DNA of 64,000 nt, from assembly GCF_900166635.1 (NCBI RefSeq), contig NZ_LT800497.1, forward strand, positions 2,402,343-2,466,342, in the 5' to 3' direction. The position numbers were made by a program, and so were the translations under genes. The stretch's first letter is position 1. Each line of letters starts with the position of its first letter. Shown here in pieces: positions 42,639 to 50,394 of this stretch. The stretch comes from Oceanobacillus timonensis. GTDB lineage: Bacteria; Bacillota; Bacilli; Bacillales; Amphibacillaceae. Below the pieces are notes generated by a model, which worked only from the letters and a program-made list of their open reading frames with translations, did not search any database and was not told the origin of the DNA.

Positions 42639-42842
42639 ATGATTCATAAGGATTGGGAAAACAGAGAAACCATCAAACAAATTAAATGTGTACACGCGAA
42701 TGCCAAGAAATTTATTGTAGACCGCAAACTTACTCCAGGTAAAGTTTACGATGTAAAAAACGAGACAGATGAGTTTTACTTTATTATTGATAACAGTGAT
42801 CGAATGGCAGGATTTAGAAAAGATTATTTCCAAGTGGTTTAA
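42639..42842 (+). CDS. DUF6501-like small protein
   Basis: A 67-aa protein (MIHKDWENRETIKQIKCVHAN, with VYDVKNETDEFYFIIDN) that resembles small conserved Bacillaceae proteins of the DUF6501 group. The beta-rich pattern with KVYDVKNETDEFYFI suggests a small barrel. One cysteine, no membrane segment. GCAGAGGAGAACAAAAGA precedes the ATG. A 13-bp hairpin follows. Function unknown; the family name is from memory and moderate in certainty. Confidence 0.68.
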   Translation: MIHKDWENRETIKQIKCVHANAKKFIVDRKLTPGKVYDVKNETDEFYFIIDNSDRMAGFRKDYFQVV

Positions 42843-42853
42843 ACAGATCCAAT

Positions 42854-42898
42854 ATCAGGAGATAAGGTTGGTTTACAGAACAAATCTTATCTCCTGAT
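42854..42898 (+). terminator. 13-bp hairpin after the DUF6501-like gene
   Basis: ATCAGGAGATAAG (42854-42866) pairs perfectly with CTTATCTCCTGAT (42886-42898). The T tract is poor, so termination strength is uncertain. Confidence 0.6.
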
Positions 42899-42983
42899 TA
42901 CATATAAGGACGTTTTCTTTTATTTTAAAATACGTTATAATTATTTCATACGTAAACCATTGGTAAAGAGGAGGAGAATTTCG

Positions 42984-43223
42984 TTGGCTTTTATTATTAC
43001 ATCACCATGTAAAACAGAAAAATCAGGGGAATGCGTAGAAGTTTGCCCCGTTGATTGTATAGAGGAAGGCAAAGATATGTTCTATATCGATCCGGATATT
43101 TGCATCGATTGCGGTGCATGTGAAGCAGTTTGTCCGGTAGAGGCAATCTATATGGAAGATGAGGTACCGGAAGAAGAGAACGAATATATTTCATTGAATC
43201 GGCTGTTTTTTGAAAATCGCTAA
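42984..43223 (+). CDS. seven-iron type ferredoxin
   Basis: A 79-aa ferredoxin with two cluster motifs. The first is C-x7-C-x3-CP (CKTEKSGECVEVCPVDC), typical of the [3Fe-4S] site of Bacillus 7Fe ferredoxins. The second is CIDCGACEAVCP for [4Fe-4S]. The start is a TTG at 42984 eight bases after GAGGAGGAG; an upstream in-frame codon would add a basic tail unlike the family. It carries low-potential electrons; the FAD-Rieske protein downstream is a possible partner. Confidence 0.9.
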   Translation: MAFIITSPCKTEKSGECVEVCPVDCIEEGKDMFYIDPDICIDCGACEAVCPVEAIYMEDEVPEEENEYISLNRLFFENR

Positions 43224-43235
43224 TGATTCGATACA

Positions 43236-43267
43236 AAGGTTGCTTGCATAACAGAAGCAGCCTTTTT
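43236..43267 (+). terminator. terminator of the ferredoxin gene
   Basis: AAGGTTGCTT (43236-43245) pairs with AAGCAGCCTT (43255-43264), with one wobble, then TTT. Confidence 0.72.
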
Positions 43268-43360
43268 CTATGTCCTCTTTTTTGTTTCCATTTCTTTTGA
43301 GTAAGCTGATGTGTAAAGGAGATACTAAAAGAAACAAGCAAAATGTGAGGTGCAATAAAT

Positions 43361-44878
43361 ATGAATTCGAAATCCATTTGGCGGACAGATACCGCATTTC
43401 AAGACTTTCCCAAGCTTCAAGAATCGAAGGAAACAGAAGTTTGTATCGTTGGAGCAGGATTAACAGGAATTACTGCTGCTTATCTGCTTTCTAAAAAAGG
43501 CATGAAAGTTATCTTATTAGAAGCTAATCAAGTGCTTAGTGGTGTGACTGGAAATACGTCAGCCAAAGTCACTGCGCAGCATGGTATGATATATTCGGAA
43601 CTGATAGATACTTTTGGAGAAGAAAAAGCAAAACAATATTATCAGGCAAACCGCGACGGCATGGATTTTATAAAAAATGAAATCACAGAACATCGGATTG
43701 ATTGTAATTATGAGGAACAAGATGCTTTTCTTTTCACCAATGATGATGCCTATTTACCGCAATTAGACAAAGAAGCAGAGGCATACCAAACCTTGGGTAT
43801 CCCCGGAGAACTCACCTCGGAGATGCCGCTTGATATCCCATTTAAACAAGCATTAAAAATGCCGGGGCAAGCACAATTTCATCCGCTAAAGTATTTACAA
43901 TTTATGTTTGAGGAAGCTGTCAAAAACGGAACAGAGGTTTATGAGCAAACAGTTGCGATGAAGTTGGAATATAATAGACAAAAAACGGTTATGACAAAGG
44001 ACGAATATCGTGTTGCATGCGATTACCTGATAGCAGCAACACAATTTCCGTATATAGATCATCAAGGGCTTTATTTTGCCAAAATGTACGCAGAACAATC
44101 TCATATAGTGGCTGGAAAATGGACAGGAACATACCCAGGCGGTATATATATCAATGCTGAAAATCCCATCCGTTCTATCCGGACAGCTACGTTAAATAAT
44201 AAAGACACTTATCTGCTTATTGGCGGCGAAAACCATCGTTCCGGAGAAAAATTAGATGAAACATCATGCTATGCGAATCTAAAGGCATTTGCTAAAGAGC
44301 AATTTGAGATAACGGATTTTCCTTATCAATGGTCCGCGCAAGATTTTACCACATTGGATAAAATGCCATACATTGGCCCAATAACAGGAGATGATCCTTC
44401 TATCCTTATTGCTACCGGCTATAAAAAATGGGGGATGACAAATGGGACACTAGCTGCCAAAATAATGACGGACATCATCACTAAAAAAGATGAACATCCG
44501 TACGAAGGTTTATTCTCTCCGCAACGGTTCACTTCAAAACCGATGTTACAAAATTTATTCCGTTTTAATATGGAAGTTGCAACAGAATTTTTAAAAGGGA
44601 AACTGTCTTTTCCTGCTTCTAAAGAAATAGACACATTAGAGATAGACGAAGCAGCTATTACAACAGTAAAAGGGGACCGGGTCGGCATTTATAAAGATAT
44701 GGAAGATCAGGTACATGTCCTTGATACAACGTGCACGCATCTGGGTTGCGAGGTGAATTGGAACGGCGCAGACAGAACCTGGGACTGTCCCTGCCACGGA
44801 TCCCGTTATCATTATGATGGGGAGGTAATGGCAGGACCGGCGAAAAAACCTTTGAGAAAAATATCTCTCGATGACTAA
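43361..44878 (+). CDS. FAD-dependent oxidoreductase with C-terminal Rieske domain (YhfW type)
   Basis: A 505-aa two-domain protein. Residues 25-380 form a DadA/GlyA-type FAD oxidoreductase: GAGLTGITAAYLLSKKG binds FAD, followed by GNTSAKVTAQHG and GWATGYKKWGM-like IATGYKKWGMTNG. The last 80 residues form a Rieske [2Fe-2S] domain with CTHLGCEVNW and CPCHGSRYHYDG. B. subtilis YhfW has the same fusion. Substrate unknown. ATG follows TGTGAGGTGCAATAAAT. It sits next to a ferredoxin gene, though a terminator separates them. Confidence 0.9.
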   Translation: MNSKSIWRTDTAFQDFPKLQESKETEVCIVGAGLTGITAAYLLSKKGMKVILLEANQVLSGVTGNTSAKVTAQHGMIYSELIDTFGEEKAKQYYQANRDGMDFIKNEITEHRIDCNYEEQDAFLFTNDDAYLPQLDKEAEAYQTLGIPGELTSEMPLDIPFKQALKMPGQAQFHPLKYLQFMFEEAVKNGTEVYEQTVAMKLEYNRQKTVMTKDEYRVACDYLIAATQFPYIDHQGLYFAKMYAEQSHIVAGKWTGTYPGGIYINAENPIRSIRTATLNNKDTYLLIGGENHRSGEKLDETSCYANLKAFAKEQFEITDFPYQWSAQDFTTLDKMPYIGPITGDDPSILIATGYKKWGMTNGTLAAKIMTDIITKKDEHPYEGLFSPQRFTSKPMLQNLFRFNMEVATEFLKGKLSFPASKEIDTLEIDEAAITTVKGDRVGIYKDMEDQVHVLDTTCTHLGCEVNWNGADRTWDCPCHGSRYHYDGEVMAGPAKKPLRKISLDD

Positions 44879-44929
44879 CACCTAAAAAGGAACACGTTTG
44901 ATTCGTAAAAACGTGTTCCTTTTTAGGTG
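44879..44929 (+). terminator. very long-stem terminator after the FAD-Rieske gene
   Basis: A perfect 21-bp stem (44879-44899 with 44909-44929) and a 9-base loop. The stem includes CCTAAAAAGG and CCTTTTTAGG, giving an internal T tract at the 3' arm. Confidence 0.85.
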
Positions 44930-45024
44930 TGCGCAGCAATAGTTGACTTAACTTTTCATTTTATATAATATGGATGAATCTAATAAAATAGTTTAACTTA
45001 TAGAAAAAAAGAAGGTGATTTCTA

Positions 45025-46488
45025 TTGGCAATGGAAATAAGTAATATTATTACAATGATTGCCTCCATCATTATTTTTATTAATTTATTATTAGCATTAG
45101 GTGTGTTATTTTTCGAAAAACGAGATGTCGGCTATACATGGGCATGGTTATTGGTCTTGTTTTTCTTACCTATTGTCGGATTCTTGATTTACATCTTCTT
45201 AGGACGCAGTTTAAAGCAGAATAATTTCTATGGCTTAACAGCGGAAGAACAGAAAATGCTTAAAGAGGAAGTTGACACGCAATTAAAGCTAATAGATGAA
45301 GAAAAACGGGATGACCTTCCCTGGTTAAAAAATTACGATGATCTTATCACCATGAATTTACGTTCCTCCCACGGCAGATTATCGGAGGATAACGAGATTT
45401 TTGTATTTAACGATGGTCATAAAAAGTTTGATGCGCTCCTGAGTGATATCCAGGCTGCGAAACAAGAAATTAATGTTCAATATTATATTATTCAGCCTGA
45501 TCATCTCGGAAAGAGACTAAGAGATGCACTAATAGCAAAAGCAAAAGAGGGCGTGAAGGTTCGTGTTTTATATGATGAAGTCGGATCAAAAAAATTGCCA
45601 TCCAAATTCTTTGAGGATTTAAAGCAGGCCGGTGGGGAAGTCCGTGTTTTCTTTCCGTCGTTCTTAAAGCTTGTGAATTTCCGAATTAATAACCGTAATC
45701 ACAGAAAACTTGTCATTATTGATGGTGATTTATCCTATATTGGTGGTTTTAATGTTGGCGATGAATACCTTGGGGAGAATAAAAAATTCGGCTACTGGCG
45801 AGATACACATTTAAAAATACATGGTAATGCTGTGAATGATATTCAGATAAGGTTTATCATGGACTGGCATCAAGCCGGAAAAGACAAAAAGCATGATGAT
45901 TATAAAGATTTTTGTTTTCATTTAGAAAAACATCATGGCACCAGCCCTGTGCAAGTGGTTTCCAGCGGTCCAAACTCAGAGACCGAGCATTTAAAGAATA
46001 TGTATATTAAAATGATACTCTCTGCAAAGGAAAGTGTCTGTATCCAAACCCCTTATTTTATACCGGATACCAGCTTCATGGATGCTTGTAAAATGGCACT
46101 TTTGTCCGGAGTGGATATACGGATTATGATTCCTTGTAAGCCGGATCATCCATTTGTATATTGGGCGACATGGGCGTATGCCGGTGACCTGTTAAAGTAT
46201 GGAGCAAAAATATTACTTTATGATAACGGCTTTTTGCATGCTAAAACAATCGTCGTAGACAAAAAAATAGCATCTGTTGGAACGATGAACATTGATTCTC
46301 GGAGCTTTCGTTTAAATTTTGAAGTAAGTGCCATTACTTATGATGAAAAGGTTGCTGAAGAATTATACAGCATATTTGAAGAAGATTGTGCACGAAGTTC
46401 TGAATTAACAACTGCGCGTTATAACAAACGATCTTTATGGATTAAATTCAAAGAAAATATCTCCCGTTTACTTTCGCCAATACTATAA
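45025..46488 (+). CDS. cls: cardiolipin synthase
   Basis: Cls (487 aa) condenses two phosphatidylglycerols to cardiolipin. Two N-terminal membrane helices are followed by two phospholipase D HKD motifs: NHRKLVIIDGDLSYIGGFN and HAKTIVVDKKIASVGTMN. TTG 45025 fits the AAGGTGAT site six bases upstream; an ATG two codons later is the alternative. Cardiolipin commonly rises in high salt, in keeping with a halotolerant host (family knowledge). Confidence 0.93.
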   Translation: MAMEISNIITMIASIIIFINLLLALGVLFFEKRDVGYTWAWLLVLFFLPIVGFLIYIFLGRSLKQNNFYGLTAEEQKMLKEEVDTQLKLIDEEKRDDLPWLKNYDDLITMNLRSSHGRLSEDNEIFVFNDGHKKFDALLSDIQAAKQEINVQYYIIQPDHLGKRLRDALIAKAKEGVKVRVLYDEVGSKKLPSKFFEDLKQAGGEVRVFFPSFLKLVNFRINNRNHRKLVIIDGDLSYIGGFNVGDEYLGENKKFGYWRDTHLKIHGNAVNDIQIRFIMDWHQAGKDKKHDDYKDFCFHLEKHHGTSPVQVVSSGPNSETEHLKNMYIKMILSAKESVCIQTPYFIPDTSFMDACKMALLSGVDIRIMIPCKPDHPFVYWATWAYAGDLLKYGAKILLYDNGFLHAKTIVVDKKIASVGTMNIDSRSFRLNFEVSAITYDEKVAEELYSIFEEDCARSSELTTARYNKRSLWIKFKENISRLLSPIL

Positions 46489-46489
46489 T

Positions 46490-46540
46490 GAGCAAGCCCG
46501 GCACCACTTATTCCTAGTGATACCGGGCTTGCTCATTTTT
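46490..46540 (+). terminator. terminator of cls
   Basis: GAGCAAGCCCGG (46490-46501) pairs with CCGGGCTTGCTC (46523-46534). CACT and AGTG pair inside. TTTTTT follows after one A. It also faces the convergent acylphosphatase gene. Confidence 0.9.
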
Positions 46541-46815
46541 TAATATCTTACATTAAAAGAGGTATATTCCGGTTCTCCGGAAAGCTTATTAACATCCATC
46601 TCACTTACTTTTGCAAATCGGGAAGGGCCTTTTTTAATTTCTTCAAGAAAACGGTCAACTTGGTCATCTTCTCCATATGCTTCGAAGGCAACAGCGCCGT
46701 CATCTTCATTTTTCACCCAACCGACAATATCATAGCTCATGGCAGTATGCTGCGTGAAGTAGCGAAATCCAACTCCTTGCACACGCCCTTGAACTCTAGC
46801 AGATACATACTTCAT
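46540..46815 (-). CDS. acyP: acylphosphatase
   Basis: A 91-aa enzyme hydrolysing acyl phosphates such as acetyl or carbamoyl phosphate. The catalytic Arg sits in GRVQGVGFRYFTQ and the Asn in GWVKNEDDGAVAFEAYG; the C-terminal SFNVRY strand closes the ferredoxin-like fold. ATG follows a TAAGAGGTGATTATCA site. It is the last clearly core gene before the accessory region begins. Confidence 0.94.
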   Translation of the reverse strand: MKYVSARVQGRVQGVGFRYFTQHTAMSYDIVGWVKNEDDGAVAFEAYGEDDQVDRFLEEIKKGPSRFAKVSEMDVNKLSGEPEYTSFNVRY

Positions 46816-47365
46816 TGATAATCACCTCTTAATAGATATGATAGCATAATTTATTTATCAATTTACAGTGAAGAGACATAACCTAATGAATAAATATTCT
46901 GATAATTATAAGGTGAGATGAATTATGAATACAGTATCTAAACAAAGAGCGATGGGGGAAGGGGTAACTATTTTAATAGAATTTACTGAACGGCTGTACA
47001 ACAGACAGATATGAAAAAGAGACTTAATTGACAAATAATTACCGGCGTTTTGCAAAGCGAGTCAATTGGAATGTTTATCGCTCAAGAACAACGTCTCATA
47101 TTTAGCGGAAACTGCATTACGCTGCTGTTTAAAGTTATTTTGCTAAAAAAAGCAAGAGGCTGGACCTTAATATGCTGACTCCGTTTAACAGCAACGTTTG
47201 AATACAGTTTTGATGAGTAAACGAATACTATATAATTAAAGACTAAATGCGTTTTAAAAATTTAGTTTTGTCTCACTATCCAAAGTATACTTCGTTATGA
47301 GATGAAATATACTATAGCTTCTCATAATAAATATTATGGATACGGCGTTATAATAAATGGTTAAA
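46816..47365. other. 550-base gene-poor stretch at the core/accessory border
   Basis: No complete gene is recognised. A 29-codon frame starts at 46925 (MNTVSKQRAMGEGV...) behind AAGGTGAGATGAATT but is too short to trust. AATTGAC near 47035 and GTCAATT near 47063 are inverted. The text around 47155-47290 (AAGAGGCTGGACC, then GTTTTGTCTCAC) reminds me of dispersed intergenic repeats in Bacillaceae, from memory only. Confidence 0.35.
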
Positions 47366-47743
47366 TTACAACTTTTCAATTCGATGTTTATTGCTTTTCT
47401 TCTTCACTGAATTAAAATCAATGAAATGAACACTGCATTCAAGTACATCATTGACACTTAATTTGTGTTCTTTTGCAAAATCTTTCACTTCAAGTAATAA
47501 TTCCTTATCATATGTTGTTTTATACTGTACACGATCTTTTGGACGATTTTTTTTATTAAACTGGATAAACCCTTGTGTTAAAACAGCTTGTAAGCCTGAT
47601 TCTAATAAATAATTGGGATATGTGTCGTATTGGATGGCCATTGCGTTCAATTGATCAATAATCGACTTGCTTACATTTGTTCTAAATTCCACTCTTGATT
47701 TATCAGCGGTCTGAATAAGTTTTCCATTTACTAGTTTCCACAT
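47366..47743 (-). CDS. protein with two tandem ribbon-helix-helix-like halves
   Basis: A 125-aa basic protein not assigned to a named gene. Residues 17-55 (RVEFRTNVSKSIIDQLNAMA...) and 71-107 (RVQYKTTYDKELLLEVKDFA...) share the order Arg-Val-acidic-aromatic-basic-Thr followed by two helices. Such a strand-helix-helix repeat suggests a single-chain ribbon-helix-helix DNA-binding protein. It may bind near the recombinase or its own gene. ATG follows TAAAGGAGTTAAAAGAAT. It lies in the mobile-looking block with a decayed HTH gene and a tyrosine recombinase. Confidence 0.6.
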   Translation of the reverse strand: MWKLVNGKLIQTADKSRVEFRTNVSKSIIDQLNAMAIQYDTYPNYLLESGLQAVLTQGFIQFNKKNRPKDRVQYKTTYDKELLLEVKDFAKEHKLSVNDVLECSVHFIDFNSVKKKSNKHRIEKL

Positions 47744-47758
47744 ATTCTTTTAACTCCT

Positions 47759-48027
<269 letters not shown>

Positions 48028-48091
48028 TTATTCAAGCGGAAAACTATATGAATGAAAATACTTTAAAGGGAATTGTAAAATGTACTACTCA

Positions 48092-49177
48092 TCATTCATC
48101 CACTTTAGGCATATCCATCTTATCTACAGCATTCTTTAAATCATCGTTGTTAATATGCGTATAAATCATCGTCGTTTGTATCGATGAGTGTCCGAGTTGC
48201 CGTCTTAACTTCGGTACATCGTTAATTTCACTATGATACCTCGTTGCAAACGAATGTCTTAATTTATGAACGGATAAGGAGGGTTTTCCGAAAGCGTTGG
48301 CGTATTTTTCGATTAATTTTTCAATAGAACGTGCAGTTAATCGTCTTGGCGTGCCTTTTGGTCCCATTGCTGCAGCTATAAATAAAGCTTTATTCGTTTT
48401 CTCAACATGATAGCGTGCTGATCTAATTTGTAAATATTCGTTTAAGTCATCCATTGCTTGCTTGCTGAAATAAACATATTGTTCTTTGTTTCCTTTGCGA
48501 ATAACGCGCGCAGTATACTTGCTGTGATCAATATCGTCTAAATCCAGGTTTACAAGCTCGGAAAGCCGTAATCCAGACCCTAAAATAAGCGAGACAATTG
48601 CTGTATCACGTTCACGGTTTAGGGTGTGAAAGTTTGCAAGCTTTTTATTGTCTTTATAAAGCTCGCCATAGTCATAGGCAATAAATTGGCGAAAGCTTTC
48701 ATATTCATCGCCCATTAAAATTTTTCCTTCCATTTTGTTTGCCGTTGTTTCCATACTTTCTTTTATATCATTAAATTCAAGCTTTGCCATCACATTACGC
48801 TTTAAATAGGGTTGTAAATCACGTGTCTCAGCAATATTTTGCAGATAATTGAAAAGCGATTTTAAAGCCGATAATTTACGGTTGATCGTGAGTTCTTTGT
48901 TATGTAATTGGTATTGAAGAAAAGCTAAAAATCGTTCAGCTTCCTGAACCGTGAGTGATTCAAGCAATTCAAGCGGCAGATCTTTCAATTCACCGGAATA
49001 AAAATTCTCCGTAATAAGCCAATTAAAAAAGATTTTATAATCGTGCGCATAATTGAGTAATGAAGCTGCTGATAATTTTCTTTCTTTATGATTGATAAAC
49101 TCCTCAACATACCAAGGTAGTTCCTTAAGTAAAGCTTGAAGTTTGTTGTATAGTTGTTGTTTTGAACGGTTCGCCAT
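48092..49177 (-). CDS. tyrosine recombinase, XerS-like
   Basis: A 361-aa integrase. The N-terminal core-binding domain (1-165) reads LLNYAHDYKIFFNWL. The catalytic domain has the full tyrosine recombinase set: R204 (LGSGLRLSEL), K228, H304-x-x-R307 (HKLRHSF), H330 (LGHSSIQTTMIYTH) and nucleophile Y339. Length and features match XerS more than XerC/D. ATG 49177 follows GAGGTGATCTTA. A 28-bp dif-like dyad lies just upstream. Either a chromosome-dimer or element-mobility role is possible; the surroundings favour mobility. Confidence 0.88.
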   Translation of the reverse strand: MANRSKQQLYNKLQALLKELPWYVEEFINHKERKLSAASLLNYAHDYKIFFNWLITENFYSGELKDLPLELLESLTVQEAERFLAFLQYQLHNKELTINRKLSALKSLFNYLQNIAETRDLQPYLKRNVMAKLEFNDIKESMETTANKMEGKILMGDEYESFRQFIAYDYGELYKDNKKLANFHTLNRERDTAIVSLILGSGLRLSELVNLDLDDIDHSKYTARVIRKGNKEQYVYFSKQAMDDLNEYLQIRSARYHVEKTNKALFIAAAMGPKGTPRRLTARSIEKLIEKYANAFGKPSLSVHKLRHSFATRYHSEINDVPKLRRQLGHSSIQTTMIYTHINNDDLKNAVDKMDMPKVDE

Positions 49178-49225
49178 TAAGATCACCTCATATGTATATT
49201 TTACAAGATTTTAATTAGAATCACA

Positions 49226-49259
49226 ATTATTACGTCAAATTTATATTTTACGTAATAAT
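49226..49259. repeat. dif-like inverted repeat upstream of the recombinase
   Basis: ATTACGTCAAA (49229-49239), spacer TTTATA, TTTTACGTAAT (49246-49256): 11-6-11 arms with one mismatch, extending outward by three more paired bases on each side. This equals the size and layout of dif sites. It also covers a minus-strand TTGACG that could be the recombinase -35. Confidence 0.6.
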
Positions 49260-49627
49260 GTATTTGGAATATATTTAGATAGTATTTTTTGATGTATCTA
49301 ACTTCCCTCTTCTTTATAATTAAACTTCCATTTAAGGTCATTATTATGCAGTCCGTCACGAATTACTTTATAGCAATCGTTTTTGGGAAAGCTTCATATT
49401 TTCTTTTGAAATACATTTCTTGCTATTGAATTATTGTAATGGCTGGTGTTGAATTTAAACCAGATTTTCAGCATCCTGTTCCTTATATAAGGAACAGGAT
49501 GCTGTGATTTTGGTTCATTTTTTATACCATTTTAAGTTTGTTACATAGATATAATACATTCTAATTTTAATAATTATTAAACGCCTTTAGCAAATAAACT
49601 TTTATTTTGGTTTAAAAAAGGAATGAA
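49260..49627. other. gene-free stretch with a 36-bp palindrome
   Basis: No complete gene. On the minus strand a frame (about 49395-49298) reads CYKVIRDGLHNNDLKWK and ends EEGS, which looks like the tail of a lost gene. A perfect 36-bp palindrome lies at 49469-49504. Otherwise A/T-rich. Confidence 0.4.
49469..49504. repeat. 36-bp perfect palindrome
   Basis: CAGCATCCTGTTCCTTAT (49469-49486) is directly followed by its exact reverse complement (49487-49504). The tip is TTATATAA. No T tract follows on either strand, so it may be a recognition site and not a terminator. Confidence 0.9.
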
Positions 49628-49662
49628 AATAAAAAACAGGACTCCTTAAAAATAAAGAGTCC
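49628..49662 (-). terminator. terminator of the tRNA operon
   Basis: GGACTC (49639-49644) and GAGTCC (49657-49662) form the stem. The minus strand then reads TGTTTTTTATTTT. It ends the Thr-Ser tRNA transcript. Confidence 0.7.
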
Positions 49663-49709
49663 AAACAATCATCGGCATTCTGCTGAATACATTCTTTCGT
49701 TTTTTTAAA

Positions 49710-49799
49710 AGGAGAAGGTGGGATTCGAACCCACGCGACGGTTGCCCGTCCTAACGCATTTCGAGTGCGTCCCCTTCAGCCGGACTTGGGTACTTCTCC
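49710..49799 (-). tRNA. tRNA-Ser(CGA)
   Basis: The acceptor arms GGAGAAG and CTTCTCC, anticodon stem ACGCA/TGCGT with loop CTCGAAA (anticodon CGA, reading UCG), a long variable arm (GACGG-GCAA-CCGTC) and T arm GTGGG-TTCGAAT-CCCAC define a serine tRNA. No CCA is encoded, and the base after the acceptor stem is U where serine tRNAs normally carry G. It lies nine bases after tRNA-Thr and shares its promoter and terminator. Confidence 0.92.
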
Positions 49800-49808
49800 A
49801 TTGAGAGA

Positions 49809-49881
49809 TGCTGGCGAGAGGGTTCGAACCTCCGACCTCATCATTACGAGTGATGCGCACTACCAACTGTGCTACGCCAGC
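49809..49881 (-). tRNA. tRNA-Thr(CGT)
   Basis: Acceptor GCTGGCG/CGCCAGC, anticodon stem CATCA/TGATG with loop CTCGTAA (anticodon CGT, reading ACG), T loop TTCGAAC, discriminator A. No CCA is encoded. It is transcribed from a strong promoter 23 bases upstream, together with tRNA-Ser(CGA). Confidence 0.92.
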
Positions 49882-49903
49882 ATTAAATTCTAGAACATGT
49901 TAC

Positions 49904-49932
49904 ATATTAATACATTTTTCCGGGAATTTCAA
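49904..49932 (-). promoter_or_regulatory. sigma-A promoter of the tRNA pair
   Basis: On the minus strand TTGAAA (49932-49927), 17 bases, TAATAT (49909-49904). The start site falls just upstream of tRNA-Thr. Confidence 0.75.
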
Positions 49933-49964
49933 TAAAAACGTTTGATCAAGAAACTCAGGTTTTT

Positions 49965-50005
49965 AAAGGGTTCTGATCATTAAAACAATAACCAGAACCC
50001 TTTTT
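49965..50005. terminator. hairpin between the 54-aa gene and the tRNA promoter
   Basis: AAAGGGTTCTG (49965-49975) pairs with CAGAACCCTTT (49993-50003). It probably ends the minus-strand gene at 50058; the better T tract is on the plus strand. Confidence 0.65.
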
Positions 50006-50057
50006 AAATTGATTGTGACTAATTATTAGTCATATCCCAGCCTCAATTATTTCGGTT

Positions 50058-50222
50058 TTATCTGCTTTTATTATTGAAGTGGTTGACCCCTTTATTATTT
50101 TTTAACTGGTCCTCCACCACTCCGCTTTGATAACTTTCATTCAATTGATTTTGTACTGCTTGAACGCCTTTGTTATCTTTAAAAAAATCGTTATTTTTCT
50201 TTTTTTCACCTTTCTTACTCAC
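50058..50222 (-). CDS. 54-residue basic protein, possibly forespore-expressed
   Basis: An unrecognised hydrophilic protein of 54 aa (MSKKGEKKKNNDFF..., then KGVQAVQNQLNESYQSG and VEDQLKNNKGVNHFNNKSR). It starts at GTG behind GGGAGGTGTTAGCA. It is rich in Lys, Asn and Gln, without Cys or Trp, like small acid-soluble spore proteins. An exact CATACTA, the sigma-G -10 consensus, lies 22 bases before the start codon. Calling it a spore protein is inference; the gene itself is supported by ribosome site and downstream hairpin. Confidence 0.55.
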   Translation of the reverse strand: MSKKGEKKKNNDFFKDNKGVQAVQNQLNESYQSGVVEDQLKNNKGVNHFNNKSR

Positions 50223-50244
50223 TGCTAACACCTCCCTTATTTTT

Positions 50245-50251
50245 TAGTATG
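50245..50251 (-). promoter_or_regulatory. sigma-G-like -10 element
   Basis: CATACTA on the minus strand (50251-50245) equals the forespore consensus; the -35 region shows no convincing TGMATA. Confidence 0.4.
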
Positions 50252-50394
50252 CACAAAACTTGGAAACAGACATGAGATAAAGGCTTCCAATTAATGGTTG
50301 TATCTATTTCGATTTGGGTATGCATCTTTATTTCATACGATATAGAGGAGAAATTCTCTCTGCAAAAAGCTTGTCGATGACTTACTATCCCCTT

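Noticed and set aside
44660..44940. Minus-strand frames across the Rieske domain end
   Set aside because: They cover a clear domain in the opposite frame and the long terminator stem.
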